Shown one piece after another: positions 25,292 through 33,430 of a stretch of DNA of 64,000 nucleotides. Origin of the DNA: Streptomyces griseoviridis (GTDB taxonomy: Bacteria > Actinomycetota > Actinomycetes > Streptomycetales > Streptomycetaceae); assembly GCA_014649155.1 (NCBI GenBank), contig BMSM01000010.1:186001-250000 (forward strand). The letters are read 5' to 3'. Position 1 is the first letter of the stretch. Each line of letters starts with the position of its first letter. A model generated the notes under the pieces. That model was not told the origin of the DNA. It saw nothing but the letters and a program-made list of their open reading frames with translations, and searched no databases. Both the position numbers and the translations under genes were made by a program.

Positions 25292-25786
25292 ATGGACCAC
25301 AGCACACACCAGCACCACTCCGGCACCGCACACCAGCACCGTCCCTCCGCCCCCGCCTCATGGGCCGCGGCGGCGAAGGCCACCCTGCACTGCCTGACCG
25401 GATGCGCCGTCGGCGAGATCCTCGGCATGGTCATCGGCACCGCCCTGGCCTGGGGCAACGTCTCCACGATGGTGCTCGCCATCGCCCTGGCCTTCGTGTT
25501 CGGCTACTCCTTCACCCTCCTCGGGGTGCGCCGCGCCGGCCTGGACCTGCGGACCGCCGTCAAGGTCGCCCTCGCCGCCGACACGGTCTCGATCGCCGTG
25601 ATGGAACTGGTCGACAACGGCATCATCGCCCTGGTCCCCGGCGCCATGGACGCCCACCTGGCCGACCGGCTCTTCTGGACCTCGCTCCTGGGCGGCTTCG
25701 CCGTCGCCTTCCTGCTCACCACCCCGGTCAACAAGTGGATGATCAGCCGCGGCAAGGGGCACGCGGTCGCCCACACCTACCACTGA
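25292..25786 (+). CDS. DUF4396 membrane protein with His-rich N-terminus
   Basis: The protein (164 residues) opens with a His-rich segment, MDHSTHQHHSGTAHQHRPS, that could bind copper or another metal. Four hydrophobic helices follow: GEILGMVIGTALAW, VLAIALAFVFGYSFTLLGV, the AADTVSIAVMELVDNGIIAL region, and FWTSLLGGFAVAFLLTT. It ends with MISRGKGHAVAHTYH. This is the DUF4396 fold. The upstream CsoR-like operator suggests a metal-inducible gene, so a role in copper handling is the best guess, but it is an inference. A hairpin terminates it. Confidence 0.8.
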   Translation: MDHSTHQHHSGTAHQHRPSAPASWAAAAKATLHCLTGCAVGEILGMVIGTALAWGNVSTMVLAIALAFVFGYSFTLLGVRRAGLDLRTAVKVALAADTVSIAVMELVDNGIIALVPGAMDAHLADRLFWTSLLGGFAVAFLLTTPVNKWMISRGKGHAVAHTYH

Positions 25787-25794
25787 CGTCACAC

Positions 25795-25829
25795 GCCGCC
25801 CGTCACGCGTCGTACGCGCGACGGGCGGC
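25795..25829 (+). terminator. Terminator after the DUF4396 gene
   Basis: The perfect 10-bp stem GCCGCCCGTC (25795-25804) / GACGGGCGGC (25820-25829) lies 9 bp after the stop codon. Confidence 0.75.
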
Positions 25830-26053
25830 CGCCCGGGGCCGGCGTACCGCAATGAGCACGACCGGGCAGTCCGGTGAGCTTCCGGATGAGCACTCCCCGG
25901 CGGCACTCTGGCCGCCGCGACGGCACGTCAGGGCAGGGCCGGGGGCACCGCGGTGACCCCCGTCCCGCACGCCCGCGCGCCGCCGGACACCACCGCCCCG
26001 GAACGCACCGGACGCGGCGGTGTCGACGTACCTGAGACGCCAGAGGAGTACCC
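25830..26053. promoter_or_regulatory. Upstream region of the LuxR-type gene
   Basis: This 224-bp non-coding stretch lies between the DUF4396 terminator and the LuxR-type gene. The gene's ribosome site, GAGGAG, lies at its end. No clear operator was seen. Confidence 0.35.
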
Positions 26054-26737
26054 GTGCACCTTTCCGACGCTGCCCACGCGTCCCCCGCGGCCGGCGGGAC
26101 GGCCCGTCCCGACCGTTCGCGCATCCCGGTGACCGTCCACGCCCTGGACCCGGTCTCCCGGGCCGGCCTGCGCAGCCAGCTGCGCGAGCACCCGGTGCTC
26201 GACGTCACCGAGGTCCCCCCGCCGGGCTCCGGCGCGGTGGCGGTGCTGGTTGTCGAGACACTGGACGAGGTGGCGTACGCGAGGCTGCGCAAGGTGGTGC
26301 GCGGCGAGGGCGCCCGTTCCGTGCTGGTGGTGGGCACCCTGCGCGAGCACGAACTGCTCGACGTGGTGGAGTGCGGCGTCGGCGCCGTGGTGTGGCGTCA
26401 CGAGGCGACGGCGGGCCGGCTGCTGCAGGCCGTTCTCGCGGCCTCCCGCGGCGACGGCCACCTGCCCGGCGACCTGCTGAGCCGGCTCATGGACCAGGCC
26501 GGCACCCTGCACCGCGGCGCCGCCGGCCGCCCCGACGCCGTGCCCGCCGGGCTCACCTCCCGCGAGGCCGACGTGCTGCGCCTGCTCGCCGAGGGGATGG
26601 AGACCCGCGAGGTCGCGGCGGAACTGGCGTACTCGGAACGCACCGTCAAGACCGTGCTGCAGGGCCTCACGATGCGACTGCACCTGCGCAACCGCACCCA
26701 CGCGGTGGCCCACGCCCTGCGCGAGGGCCTGATCTGA
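26054..26737 (+). CDS. LuxR-type transcriptional regulator with atypical receiver-like N-terminus
   Basis: The GTG start follows GAGGAG (227 residues). The C-terminal 65 residues are a clear LuxR/NarL HTH: LTSREADVLRLLAEGMETREVAAEL and YSERTVKTVLQGL. The N-terminal half has the strand/helix pattern of a response-regulator receiver. At the place of the phosphoacceptor, however, it reads AVLVVETLDE, without the Asp after the third strand, so phosphorylation is doubtful. It is convergent with the membrane-protein gene that follows. No kinase gene is near. Confidence 0.82.
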   Translation: MHLSDAAHASPAAGGTARPDRSRIPVTVHALDPVSRAGLRSQLREHPVLDVTEVPPPGSGAVAVLVVETLDEVAYARLRKVVRGEGARSVLVVGTLREHELLDVVECGVGAVVWRHEATAGRLLQAVLAASRGDGHLPGDLLSRLMDQAGTLHRGAAGRPDAVPAGLTSREADVLRLLAEGMETREVAAELAYSERTVKTVLQGLTMRLHLRNRTHAVAHALREGLI

Positions 26738-26787
26738 CGCCGGCCCGCCCGCCCGCCGTTCCCGCCCGCGCACCACCGCCTCCCGGG

Positions 26788-28407
26788 TCACCGCCCGACC
26801 GTCGCGGGCGGGAACTCCCCGGCGGTCACCTGGCCGGCCTCGTCCTGGTCCTTGACCCGGCCCGCGTGCAGGGCCGCGAAGAGCGCGGCGTCGGCCGTGC
26901 CGGTCGCCCGGAGCCCGAGGGCCCGCTGGCAGGAGGCGACGCGCTGGGCGAAACCGTCGTCGGCGGTGGCGCTCGCCCGGTCCGCCGCGCTCCTGAGGTA
27001 ACCGATGTCCGCCCGGACACGGGCCTCCAGCGCCTTCACGTCGGCGGCGTCGTACTGCACGTTGTCCGCCCACAGCAGGACGCTGTCCAGCCAGACGACG
27101 TCGGGGTTCTCGTCTCCCGGCCGGACCGCGGAGGTGTCGGTGCCGAAGTGCGCCATCAGCAGCGCGGTCATCGTGGACCGGCCCAGGCTGCCCGCGCCGT
27201 CCGTGGCGGCCGTGACCCCGCCGTACCGGGCGTCACCGGCCTTCTGGAAGCAGGCGATCGCCGCCACGGTCGCCGCGTCCATGACGCCGTCGCGCACGGA
27301 GCCGGTGAGCCGGCACGGGTCCGAGGCGTTCGCGGTCTTCATCCGGACCTGGGCGAACTGGACGAACAGGTTGGGCCCGTCCCCGGCCCGGAACGGCAGC
27401 GGGCCACGGGCGGCCTCCCGCCCACCCGCCCCCGGCGCGGCGGCCGGGCCCCCGGACCCGCCCGACGACGCGCCGTTCGACCCGGCGCCCGGGTCCGGGC
27501 CCGCCGCGGCCCCGCCGCCCTCCCCCCGGCCGCCGTCCCCGGTGGTGCCCGGCACCTCGGCCGGGCCGGCCGACGGCGCCTTCGCACCGGCGGGACCGGG
27601 CGCGGACGGCTCGGGCGCGGGCGGCAGGCCGGCGGCGGCCTCGTCGGTCCGCTCCGTCGCCAGGGTGCGGACCTGCGGCTGGTACCCGATCCACAGCATG
27701 ACGAAGGCGAGCGTGAGCGCCACGGTCACCCCGAGGCAGGCGGCGAGCCGGCGGGGCAGCAGGCCGAGCTGGACGAACACGCCGTCCACCGGGTGTGCCT
27801 CGGTACCGGCGCGGTGGACGTGCAGGGTGTAGGGCCGTTCCTCCTTCGCCCCGGACCAGATGATGTCGCGGGGCTTGAGCACCACCCGCACGAACGTGGC
27901 GCGGCCGGGTTCGATGCGCACGCCTGCGGGGCTCAGCTCGTGGTGGAGGCGGTCGCCGGTGTCGGAGCCGGTGAGCGACGCGGTCAGCGCGGTGTTGCCG
28001 AGGTTGTCGACGGCCAGCCGGGGCCGGCCGCGGAACCGGCCCCGGACGGTGGGCGGCACGAGCTCGGCCCGCAGCTCGGTGAAGGGCGTGACGGTGAGGG
28101 CGCCCTCGGCGACGGTCACCGCCCCCTGCCGCACGGCCGGGGTGATCCGTACCGCGTACGGGTGCGGACCCGCGGCCGCCTCCGGGCCGCGCGGCGGGGC
28201 GAAGGCCAGCGCCACGGTCCCGGTGGTCCCGGGATACAGCCGCAGCGCCGGCGGCTCCACCGTGGTCCACGGCGCGAGGTCGCCGACCGGTTCGAAACGG
28301 TACTCGTCGACGATGTCGCCGGTGTTGCGCAGCCGAAGCCGCACCGTCACGTCGGCGCCGGGGTCGACGGTGGCGGCAGCGGGTTCGAGAGAGGTCCAGA
28401 GGCTCAC
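26788..28407 (-). CDS. Single-pass membrane protein with Ig-like N-terminus and peptidoglycan-binding-like C-terminus
   Basis: The GTG at 28407 (VSLWTSLEPA) gives 539 residues. Residues 1-200 are COG1470-like beta-sandwich sequence (VTVRLRLRNTGDIVDEYRFE, LYPGTTGTVALAFAPPRG, RPRLAVDNLGNTALTAS) without a signal peptide, so probably cytoplasmic. A single membrane helix (ACLGVTVALTLAFVMLWIG) lies near 213-235. A long Gly/Pro/Ala linker follows. The C-terminal part would be outside and contains two peptidoglycan-binding-type segments: MDAATVAAIACFQKAGD and FAQRVASCQRALGLRATGT. Similar COG1470-like proteins occur near contractile-injection-system genes, but no such genes are in this window. It may bridge a cytoplasmic complex and the wall. 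Confidence 0.65.
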   Translation of the reverse strand: MSLWTSLEPAAATVDPGADVTVRLRLRNTGDIVDEYRFEPVGDLAPWTTVEPPALRLYPGTTGTVALAFAPPRGPEAAAGPHPYAVRITPAVRQGAVTVAEGALTVTPFTELRAELVPPTVRGRFRGRPRLAVDNLGNTALTASLTGSDTGDRLHHELSPAGVRIEPGRATFVRVVLKPRDIIWSGAKEERPYTLHVHRAGTEAHPVDGVFVQLGLLPRRLAACLGVTVALTLAFVMLWIGYQPQVRTLATERTDEAAAGLPPAPEPSAPGPAGAKAPSAGPAEVPGTTGDGGRGEGGGAAAGPDPGAGSNGASSGGSGGPAAAPGAGGREAARGPLPFRAGDGPNLFVQFAQVRMKTANASDPCRLTGSVRDGVMDAATVAAIACFQKAGDARYGGVTAATDGAGSLGRSTMTALLMAHFGTDTSAVRPGDENPDVVWLDSVLLWADNVQYDAADVKALEARVRADIGYLRSAADRASATADDGFAQRVASCQRALGLRATGTADAALFAALHAGRVKDQDEAGQVTAGEFPPATVGR

Positions 28408-28481
28408 CGGGCGACAGTAGGAAAGGCACCGGCGGCCTGTCAGCGTCCGCGGGGGCGGGGCGCACCGCCCGTCCGTGCGGT

Positions 28482-28518
28482 ACCGCCCGCGCGCCAGGGC
28501 GAAGGGCGCGCGGGCGGT
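28482..28518 (-). terminator. Terminator after the STAND ATPase gene
   Basis: A perfect 14-bp stem, ACCGCCCGCGCGCC (28482-28495) with 28505-28518, starts 6 bp past the stop codon. Confidence 0.8.
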
Positions 28519-28523
28519 GCCGC

Positions 28524-30572
28524 TCAGCCGAGCGCGTCCAGTCCCCGCTCCCGCTCCCACAGCGCGTCGCACACCAGGGCGGTGCCCCGCGCGAGGTGGC
28601 GGCGGTAGGTGCTGAACGGCAGCCCGAGGCGCTGCGCGGCACTCTGCTGGGTCCGCACCCGCTGGAAGTACGTCGTGTAGAGCGCCTGGTACGCCTTGTC
28701 CTGACCGGGCTCGCTCCTGAGCCCCTCCACGGACTCGGCCAGCAGCGAGCGCAGCAGATCGGCCGGGCCGGCCTCGCTGTGGCGGGCCCGGTCACCGACC
28801 AGCCGGCTGCGCAGCAGCGGGTTCCCCTCCAGTCCGCCCGGGTCGAGGACAGAGCGCAGCGCGTCACGGACCGCGGCCCGGAACTCCGCACCGTCCAGCG
28901 CGACGACGGGCACGTCCGCCGCTCCGGCCGGCGGACCGGCGTGCAGCGCGCCCGGCTGGGTGCGGTCGAACCAGATCTCCAGCGGCGTGACCCGCCAGTC
29001 GCAGCCGTACGTGGTGAAGACCCGGCCGTTGTCCCAGTCGGTCTCGGCGACCCGCCGGTGTCCCAGGTGGTGCATCAGCCCGTCCCAGAGGGCGGCGTCC
29101 GGCGACACGATGAACGACCACGCGAGGTCACGGGAGCGGATCCAGTCGCGGCAGATCCGCAGCTGCATCAGGTGCCCCACCGTCGAGATGCCGCCGTAGT
29201 CGGCCGGGTAGACCATGAACCGGGACATCAGCAGGTGCTGGCCGGGGCGGAGCGGAGCGGTGGCGGCCACGTGCCGCCAGGCCGCCGCCGCTACCGGGTC
29301 CTCCTCGGCACCCTCCCCGGGGACGGTCAGCCGCAGCCAGGTCATGAAGGCGACGAGTTCCCCGGTCCGCGCGGACCGGTAGGCCCAGAACCCCTCGGGA
29401 TGCAGCCGGAGCCAGTGGGCGACGAGACGGGCCGAGCGCTCGCCCTCCGTCCCGGCGGTCATCCGCACCGCGGTGTCGTGGTCCTCGGGCCGCAGCGGCG
29501 CCTCGTACACGTCGCCCTCGCGGGTGATGCCGGTGAAGTACGGCCCCATGGGCCCGTAGCGCTTGAGGTGGGTCAGCGCCCGGATGGCGGCCATGGCTTC
29601 CTCCTCCGGGGCGCTGCGGGCCCGCTGGAGGAGGTGGTGGCCCACCAGGCGGTGCATCCGCTCGTACCCCTGGGCGTCCCGCCAGCGCAGGTCCCGGTCG
29701 ATGACCTCGGCGGCGGTCTCGTGCAGGAACAGCCCGTGCCGCCCCAGTTCGGCGTACGGCAGCCCGCGCAGCCAGGAGAACATCCGGGCGGCGTGCTCCT
29801 CGCCGACCACCGAGCGCAGCAGGCCCTCGGTGGTGACGAGGGTGTGGGCCGCGGTCTCCAGGGCCAGCCGTTCGGGTCCGGCGGGCAGTTCGCCGACCAG
29901 CGAGGTGAGCAGGGCGGTGACCACGTCGGGCGTCGGGGACCAGTCACCGGCCGTCGGCGGCTCGGCGAGCGCGACGCTGGCGGCGAGACCGAGGGCCAGG
30001 GGATGCCCGCCGGCGAAGGCGAACACGGCGTCCCGCAGATGCTCCGGGACACCGCGCCGTTCCAGCAGGGTCCGGGCGTCGTCCCGGCCGAGCGCGGCGA
30101 GCGGCAGGACCTCCAGGATGCCCTGCCAGGCGACGTCGTGCGCCCAGTGCGGGGCCGGCGCGAGCCGGCTGGCCAGCACCACGGTGGAGCCCGCGGGCAG
30201 TTCGGGCAGGAAGGTCTCCCGCAGCCAGTCCTCCAGGCCCTGGCAGTGCTCGAAGGCGTCGACGAGCAGGACCGCCGGTTCGGCCCCGGTGGCCGCGTCG
30301 GCCTCCAGCGCGAACCCGGTGGGGGAGGGGTCGATACGACGGCCGTCGACCCGTACCACCCGCCGGCCGGCCGCCGACGCCTCGTCCGCGCACCGTCTGA
30401 GCAGGGCGGACTTGCCCACTCCGCCCGGACCGTGGACGTACAGCACGGACGGCGCGTCGGGGCCCGCCGCCAGGGCCGCGCGGAACCGGGCCAGTTCATG
30501 TGAGCGACCGATGAAAGCCTGCTCACGGGCGGCGGACAGACGGGTGGACAGCCGCGGACTTCCGGGACGCAT
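28524..30572 (-). CDS. STAND-type ATPase with C-terminal helix-turn-helix-like region
   Basis: The ATG at 30572 is used; a TTG 9 bp further upstream is possible. The protein has 682 residues. The N-terminal NTPase module has P-loop VHGPGGVGKSALLRR near 45-60, Walker B AVLLVDAFEH, and a VVLASRLAP sensor. A helical arm follows (FAFAGGHPLALGLAAS), as in NB-ARC/MalT-like proteins. The middle (about 330-560) is a separate domain with many Trp residues, perhaps a GNAT-like fold. The end (AQRLGLPFSTYRRHL) looks like an HTH. It may be a signal-integrating regulator. Its partner genes are the neighbouring membrane protein and LuxR regulator. Confidence 0.7.
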   Translation of the reverse strand: MRPGSPRLSTRLSAAREQAFIGRSHELARFRAALAAGPDAPSVLYVHGPGGVGKSALLRRCADEASAAGRRVVRVDGRRIDPSPTGFALEADAATGAEPAVLLVDAFEHCQGLEDWLRETFLPELPAGSTVVLASRLAPAPHWAHDVAWQGILEVLPLAALGRDDARTLLERRGVPEHLRDAVFAFAGGHPLALGLAASVALAEPPTAGDWSPTPDVVTALLTSLVGELPAGPERLALETAAHTLVTTEGLLRSVVGEEHAARMFSWLRGLPYAELGRHGLFLHETAAEVIDRDLRWRDAQGYERMHRLVGHHLLQRARSAPEEEAMAAIRALTHLKRYGPMGPYFTGITREGDVYEAPLRPEDHDTAVRMTAGTEGERSARLVAHWLRLHPEGFWAYRSARTGELVAFMTWLRLTVPGEGAEEDPVAAAAWRHVAATAPLRPGQHLLMSRFMVYPADYGGISTVGHLMQLRICRDWIRSRDLAWSFIVSPDAALWDGLMHHLGHRRVAETDWDNGRVFTTYGCDWRVTPLEIWFDRTQPGALHAGPPAGAADVPVVALDGAEFRAAVRDALRSVLDPGGLEGNPLLRSRLVGDRARHSEAGPADLLRSLLAESVEGLRSEPGQDKAYQALYTTYFQRVRTQQSAAQRLGLPFSTYRRHLARGTALVCDALWERERGLDALG

Positions 30573-30608
30573 GATCGGCAATCTAACAGCAGCCCGTGCG
30601 GGTGATGA

Positions 30609-31205
30609 TCACACGGTCCCGGGCGGCACCGAGGACGGTTTGGGGCCGGTCCGCAGGGCGCCGGCGACGAGGTCTTCGAGGACCTCGCGGGGAACCCGGC
30701 CCCCGTGCACCAGCCGGTCGAGGACGAGCCCGTCGACGCAGATGAGCAAGGTACGGGTGCGGCTCTCGACGTCGGGGACACCGTGCCGGGCGAGGAACCG
30801 GCGGACCGTGTCGCGGGCGGCGTTCTCCCGGGGCACGAGGATCTCGCGCAGCTCCGGGGCGCGGACGCTCTCGATGGTGCAGGCGTAACGGGCCAGTGAG
30901 CGGCGCCGCCCTTCGCCGGTGAGCCGCCGGCGGCTGAGCCGCGCCAGGGCGTCGACCAGGTCGTCGGCGGTCCGCAACGGCGGGAGCCGCTCGGCCGCCG
31001 CCCGCAGCTCGCTCTGGTCGAGGTGGACGAGGCGGGTGACGAGCGCGGTGAGCAGCGCGGCCCGGGTGCGGAAGTACGCCGACGTGGTGCCGGGCGGCAG
31101 GGCCGCGGCGCGGTCGACCGCGCGGTGGGTCAGGCCGCGCATCCCTTCGTCGGCGAGTACGCCGAGAGCCGCGTCCGCGAGGAGGGTGCGTCGGTCGGGA
31201 GCCAT
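30609..31205 (-). CDS. TetR-family repressor of the divergent flavin monooxygenase gene
   Basis: This 198-residue protein has the TetR N-terminal HTH: LLADAALGVLADEGMRGL, then the recognition helix region TTSAYFRTRAALLTALV. The helical C-terminal ligand-binding domain is variable. It is divergent from an FAD monooxygenase gene, 73 bp away. Two palindromes lie between them, so it most likely represses itself and the monooxygenase until a substrate-like ligand binds. Confidence 0.9.
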   Translation of the reverse strand: MAPDRRTLLADAALGVLADEGMRGLTHRAVDRAAALPPGTTSAYFRTRAALLTALVTRLVHLDQSELRAAAERLPPLRTADDLVDALARLSRRRLTGEGRRRSLARYACTIESVRAPELREILVPRENAARDTVRRFLARHGVPDVESRTRTLLICVDGLVLDRLVHGGRVPREVLEDLVAGALRTGPKPSSVPPGTV

Positions 31206-31213
31206 GACCCCTT

Positions 31214-31266
31214 TCTACACCTGTAGACCGCCGCGTAGGATCACTCTTCTACATCTGTAGAAGAGT
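31214..31266. promoter_or_regulatory. TetR operators in the divergent promoter
   Basis: Two related palindromes are seen. The first is TCTACACCTGTAGA (31214-31227). The second has 10-bp perfect arms, ACTCTTCTAC (31243-31252) and GTAGAAGAGT (31257-31266), around ATCT. Both share the core CTACA-x-CTGTAG, as expected for two binding sites of one TetR dimer, one covering each promoter. Confidence 0.8.
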
Positions 31267-31278
31267 GAGGGGTTCGCC

Positions 31279-32490
31279 ATGGGTGACAGGGCAGTGATCG
31301 TCGGAGGAGGCATCGGCGGACTGGCCGCCGCGATCGGACTCCACCGCACCGGCTGGGAGGTGACGGTCGTCGAGCGCACGACCGTGCTCGACGACGCCGG
31401 GGCGGCCATCTCGCTGGCCGCCAACGGCCTCAGGGCCCTGGACGAACTCGGCGTCGGCGAAGCGGTGCGGGCGGCCGCGCGCGGCCAGTACGCCGGCGGC
31501 ACCCGGACACCCGGCGGCACCTGGCTGACGCGCATGGACGGGCGGGCGCTGGAGGCGGCGGTCGGGGCGCCGATCATGGGTGTCCCGCGCGCGGAGCTGC
31601 ACCATCTGCTCCGCGCGGCCCTGCCCGCAGATGCCCTGCTGACCGCGACCGAGGCCGGCCCGGTCCGTGCCACCGGCACCGGAAGGGTCCAGGTCGAGCT
31701 GGCCGAGGGGACGCTGGAGGCCGACCTGGTGGTGGCGGCCGACGGCGTCGGCAGCAGGACGCGCGGCCGGCTCTTCCCCGCTCACCCCGGCCCGGTGTAC
31801 AGCGGCTCGACGGTGCTGCGGGCCATCACCGACCGCCCGGTCGACGGATGCGGTGACTTCGAACTGACCTGGGGGCGGGGCGCGGAGTTCGGGCACATCG
31901 GCCTGCGGGACGGCCGGGCCGAGTGGCACGCCGTCCTCACCGTCCCCGAGGGGACGCGCTTCCCGGACCCGCTGGCCGAACTGCGCCGACGGTTCCACGG
32001 CTGGCACGCCCCGGTCCCCGCGCTGCTGGACGCGACCCGCCCCGCGGCCGTCCTCCACCACGATGTCCGGGAACTGCGCACACCGCTGCCCTCGTACGCC
32101 GTCGGCCGCGTCGCCCTGCTCGGCGACGCGGCCCACGCGATGACCCCCAACCTCGGCCAGGGCGCCTGCCAGGCCCTGGAGGACGCGGTCGTGCTGGCCG
32201 CCGCGCTCGCCGGCGGGCCCACCGTCGAGGCCGCCCTCACCCGGTACGACGCCGAGCGCCGGCCCCGCAGCCAGGCCGTGGCCCGCGCCGCCCGCCGGGC
32301 GGGACGCATGGGCCACCAGCTCTGCCACCCCCTGGCCGTCGCCGCCCGCGACACGGCCATGCGGCTGGCACCCTCCGGCGCCACCCTGCGCATGATCCTG
32401 CGCCACCACGACTGGCGGCCCCCGAAACCGGGGCGGACGCCGGGCGCTCGCCAGCCGTCCGGCGACCGCTGGAAAGGTGCCGCGACATAG
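31279..32490 (+). CDS. FAD-dependent aromatic-type monooxygenase
   Basis: This 403-residue class A flavoprotein monooxygenase is of the salicylate hydroxylase/UbiH type. It has FAD-binding GxGxxG (VIVGGGIGGLAAAIGL, residues 6-21), the DG motif (LVVAADGVGSRTR, about 154-166), and the GD motif (VALLGDAAHAMTPNLGQGA, about 276-294). There is no membrane or thioredoxin extension. The substrate is likely an aromatic or polyketide-like molecule, also the probable inducer of the divergent TetR repressor. Confidence 0.9.
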   Translation: MGDRAVIVGGGIGGLAAAIGLHRTGWEVTVVERTTVLDDAGAAISLAANGLRALDELGVGEAVRAAARGQYAGGTRTPGGTWLTRMDGRALEAAVGAPIMGVPRAELHHLLRAALPADALLTATEAGPVRATGTGRVQVELAEGTLEADLVVAADGVGSRTRGRLFPAHPGPVYSGSTVLRAITDRPVDGCGDFELTWGRGAEFGHIGLRDGRAEWHAVLTVPEGTRFPDPLAELRRRFHGWHAPVPALLDATRPAAVLHHDVRELRTPLPSYAVGRVALLGDAAHAMTPNLGQGACQALEDAVVLAAALAGGPTVEAALTRYDAERRPRSQAVARAARRAGRMGHQLCHPLAVAARDTAMRLAPSGATLRMILRHHDWRPPKPGRTPGARQPSGDRWKGAAT

Positions 32491-32559
32491 CGTCACTCCT
32501 CTGTCCGGCCGCGCGGAGACGTACCGCGCGCAGACGGCCGACCGGACCAGGACGGAAGC

Positions 32560-33339
32560 ATGCCGGCAGGGATCCCACCCACCGGGAAGCCTTCGAACCC
32601 CGGTTCCCCGCCCGGACCCCGGGCCCCTCACACGGACCGCGACCGGGCGGTGGACGTGCTGCGCGTCGCGGCCGGTGACGGCCTGCTCACCGCCGACGAG
32701 CTGGACGAGCGTCTGGAAGTCGCGCTCTCCGCACGGTCCCTCAGCGAACCGGCCGAACTCACCGCCGATCCGCCGGCCACCGCGCACGGCGCCACCGCGA
32801 AGGCCACGGACACCGTCCGGATCGAGCAGGCGTTCAGCGGCGCGGTCGAGCGATCGGGCCGCTGGACCCTGCCGCGGCGACTGGAACTCGCGGTGACGTG
32901 GTGCGACGCGACACCCGGCCACGCCGAGGCCGTGATCACCCACGACACCCTGCGGATCGACGTGGCCATGGCGGGAGAGACCCTGACGCTGATCACGCGA
33001 CCGGGCATCGAGACCGACATCGACGGCCTGATCCCGGTCCACTGCGGGCTCCGGCACCGCCACGCGCGGACGGCCCCGGACGCCCCCGCCGAGCTGCGGG
33101 TGGACGTGGTCGGCCAGAAGACCCACGGCGAGGTGGTGGTGCGGCCCACGCGTCGGACATTGGGACGGTGGCCGCTGCGCAGGCCCGCCTCCGCGGACTG
33201 GGCGACGCCCGGGACACCACGCGCGGAGAGCGTTCCGTGTCGCGATGCGACCGTTCTGCCCCGCTCTGTACGGCGCGTCAGGCGTGTGCGCGAGCCCTCG
33301 AATAGGCACTCTGCGCGCCCTACCGGTTCCGCTGAGTGA
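32560..33339 (+). CDS. DUF1707 domain protein
   Basis: This 259-residue protein has the N-terminal DUF1707 (SHOCT-like) module: DRDRAVDVLRVAAGDGLLTADELDERLE near 26-53. A beta-rich domain follows (RIEQAFSGAVERSGRWTLPRRLEL, AVITHDTLRIDVAM, VVGQKTHGEVVVRPTRR). Relatives end near residue 220. The last 40 residues here are Arg-rich with no similarity and may be an extension. There is no membrane segment, and function is unknown. Confidence 0.75.
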   Translation: MPAGIPPTGKPSNPGSPPGPRAPHTDRDRAVDVLRVAAGDGLLTADELDERLEVALSARSLSEPAELTADPPATAHGATAKATDTVRIEQAFSGAVERSGRWTLPRRLELAVTWCDATPGHAEAVITHDTLRIDVAMAGETLTLITRPGIETDIDGLIPVHCGLRHRHARTAPDAPAELRVDVVGQKTHGEVVVRPTRRTLGRWPLRRPASADWATPGTPRAESVPCRDATVLPRSVRRVRRVREPSNRHSARPTGSAE

Positions 33340-33430
33340 CAGAAATGATGAGCACACCGCACCCGAACCAGGTGATCCGCGGTTCCCCCTGCGTCCCGGC
33401 TGGGCGGACCGGCGGCGGAAGGAGTCCACG

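Noticed and set aside
26758..26815. 13-bp inverted repeat GTTCCCGCCCGCG between the LuxR and membrane-protein genes
   Set aside because: The right arm is inside the membrane-protein coding end and the loop is 32 bases, so its role as terminator is not supported.
26788..30572. Identification as part of a contractile injection system locus
   Set aside because: Only one protein has a suggestive domain. No sheath, tube, baseplate or AAA loader gene is present in the window.
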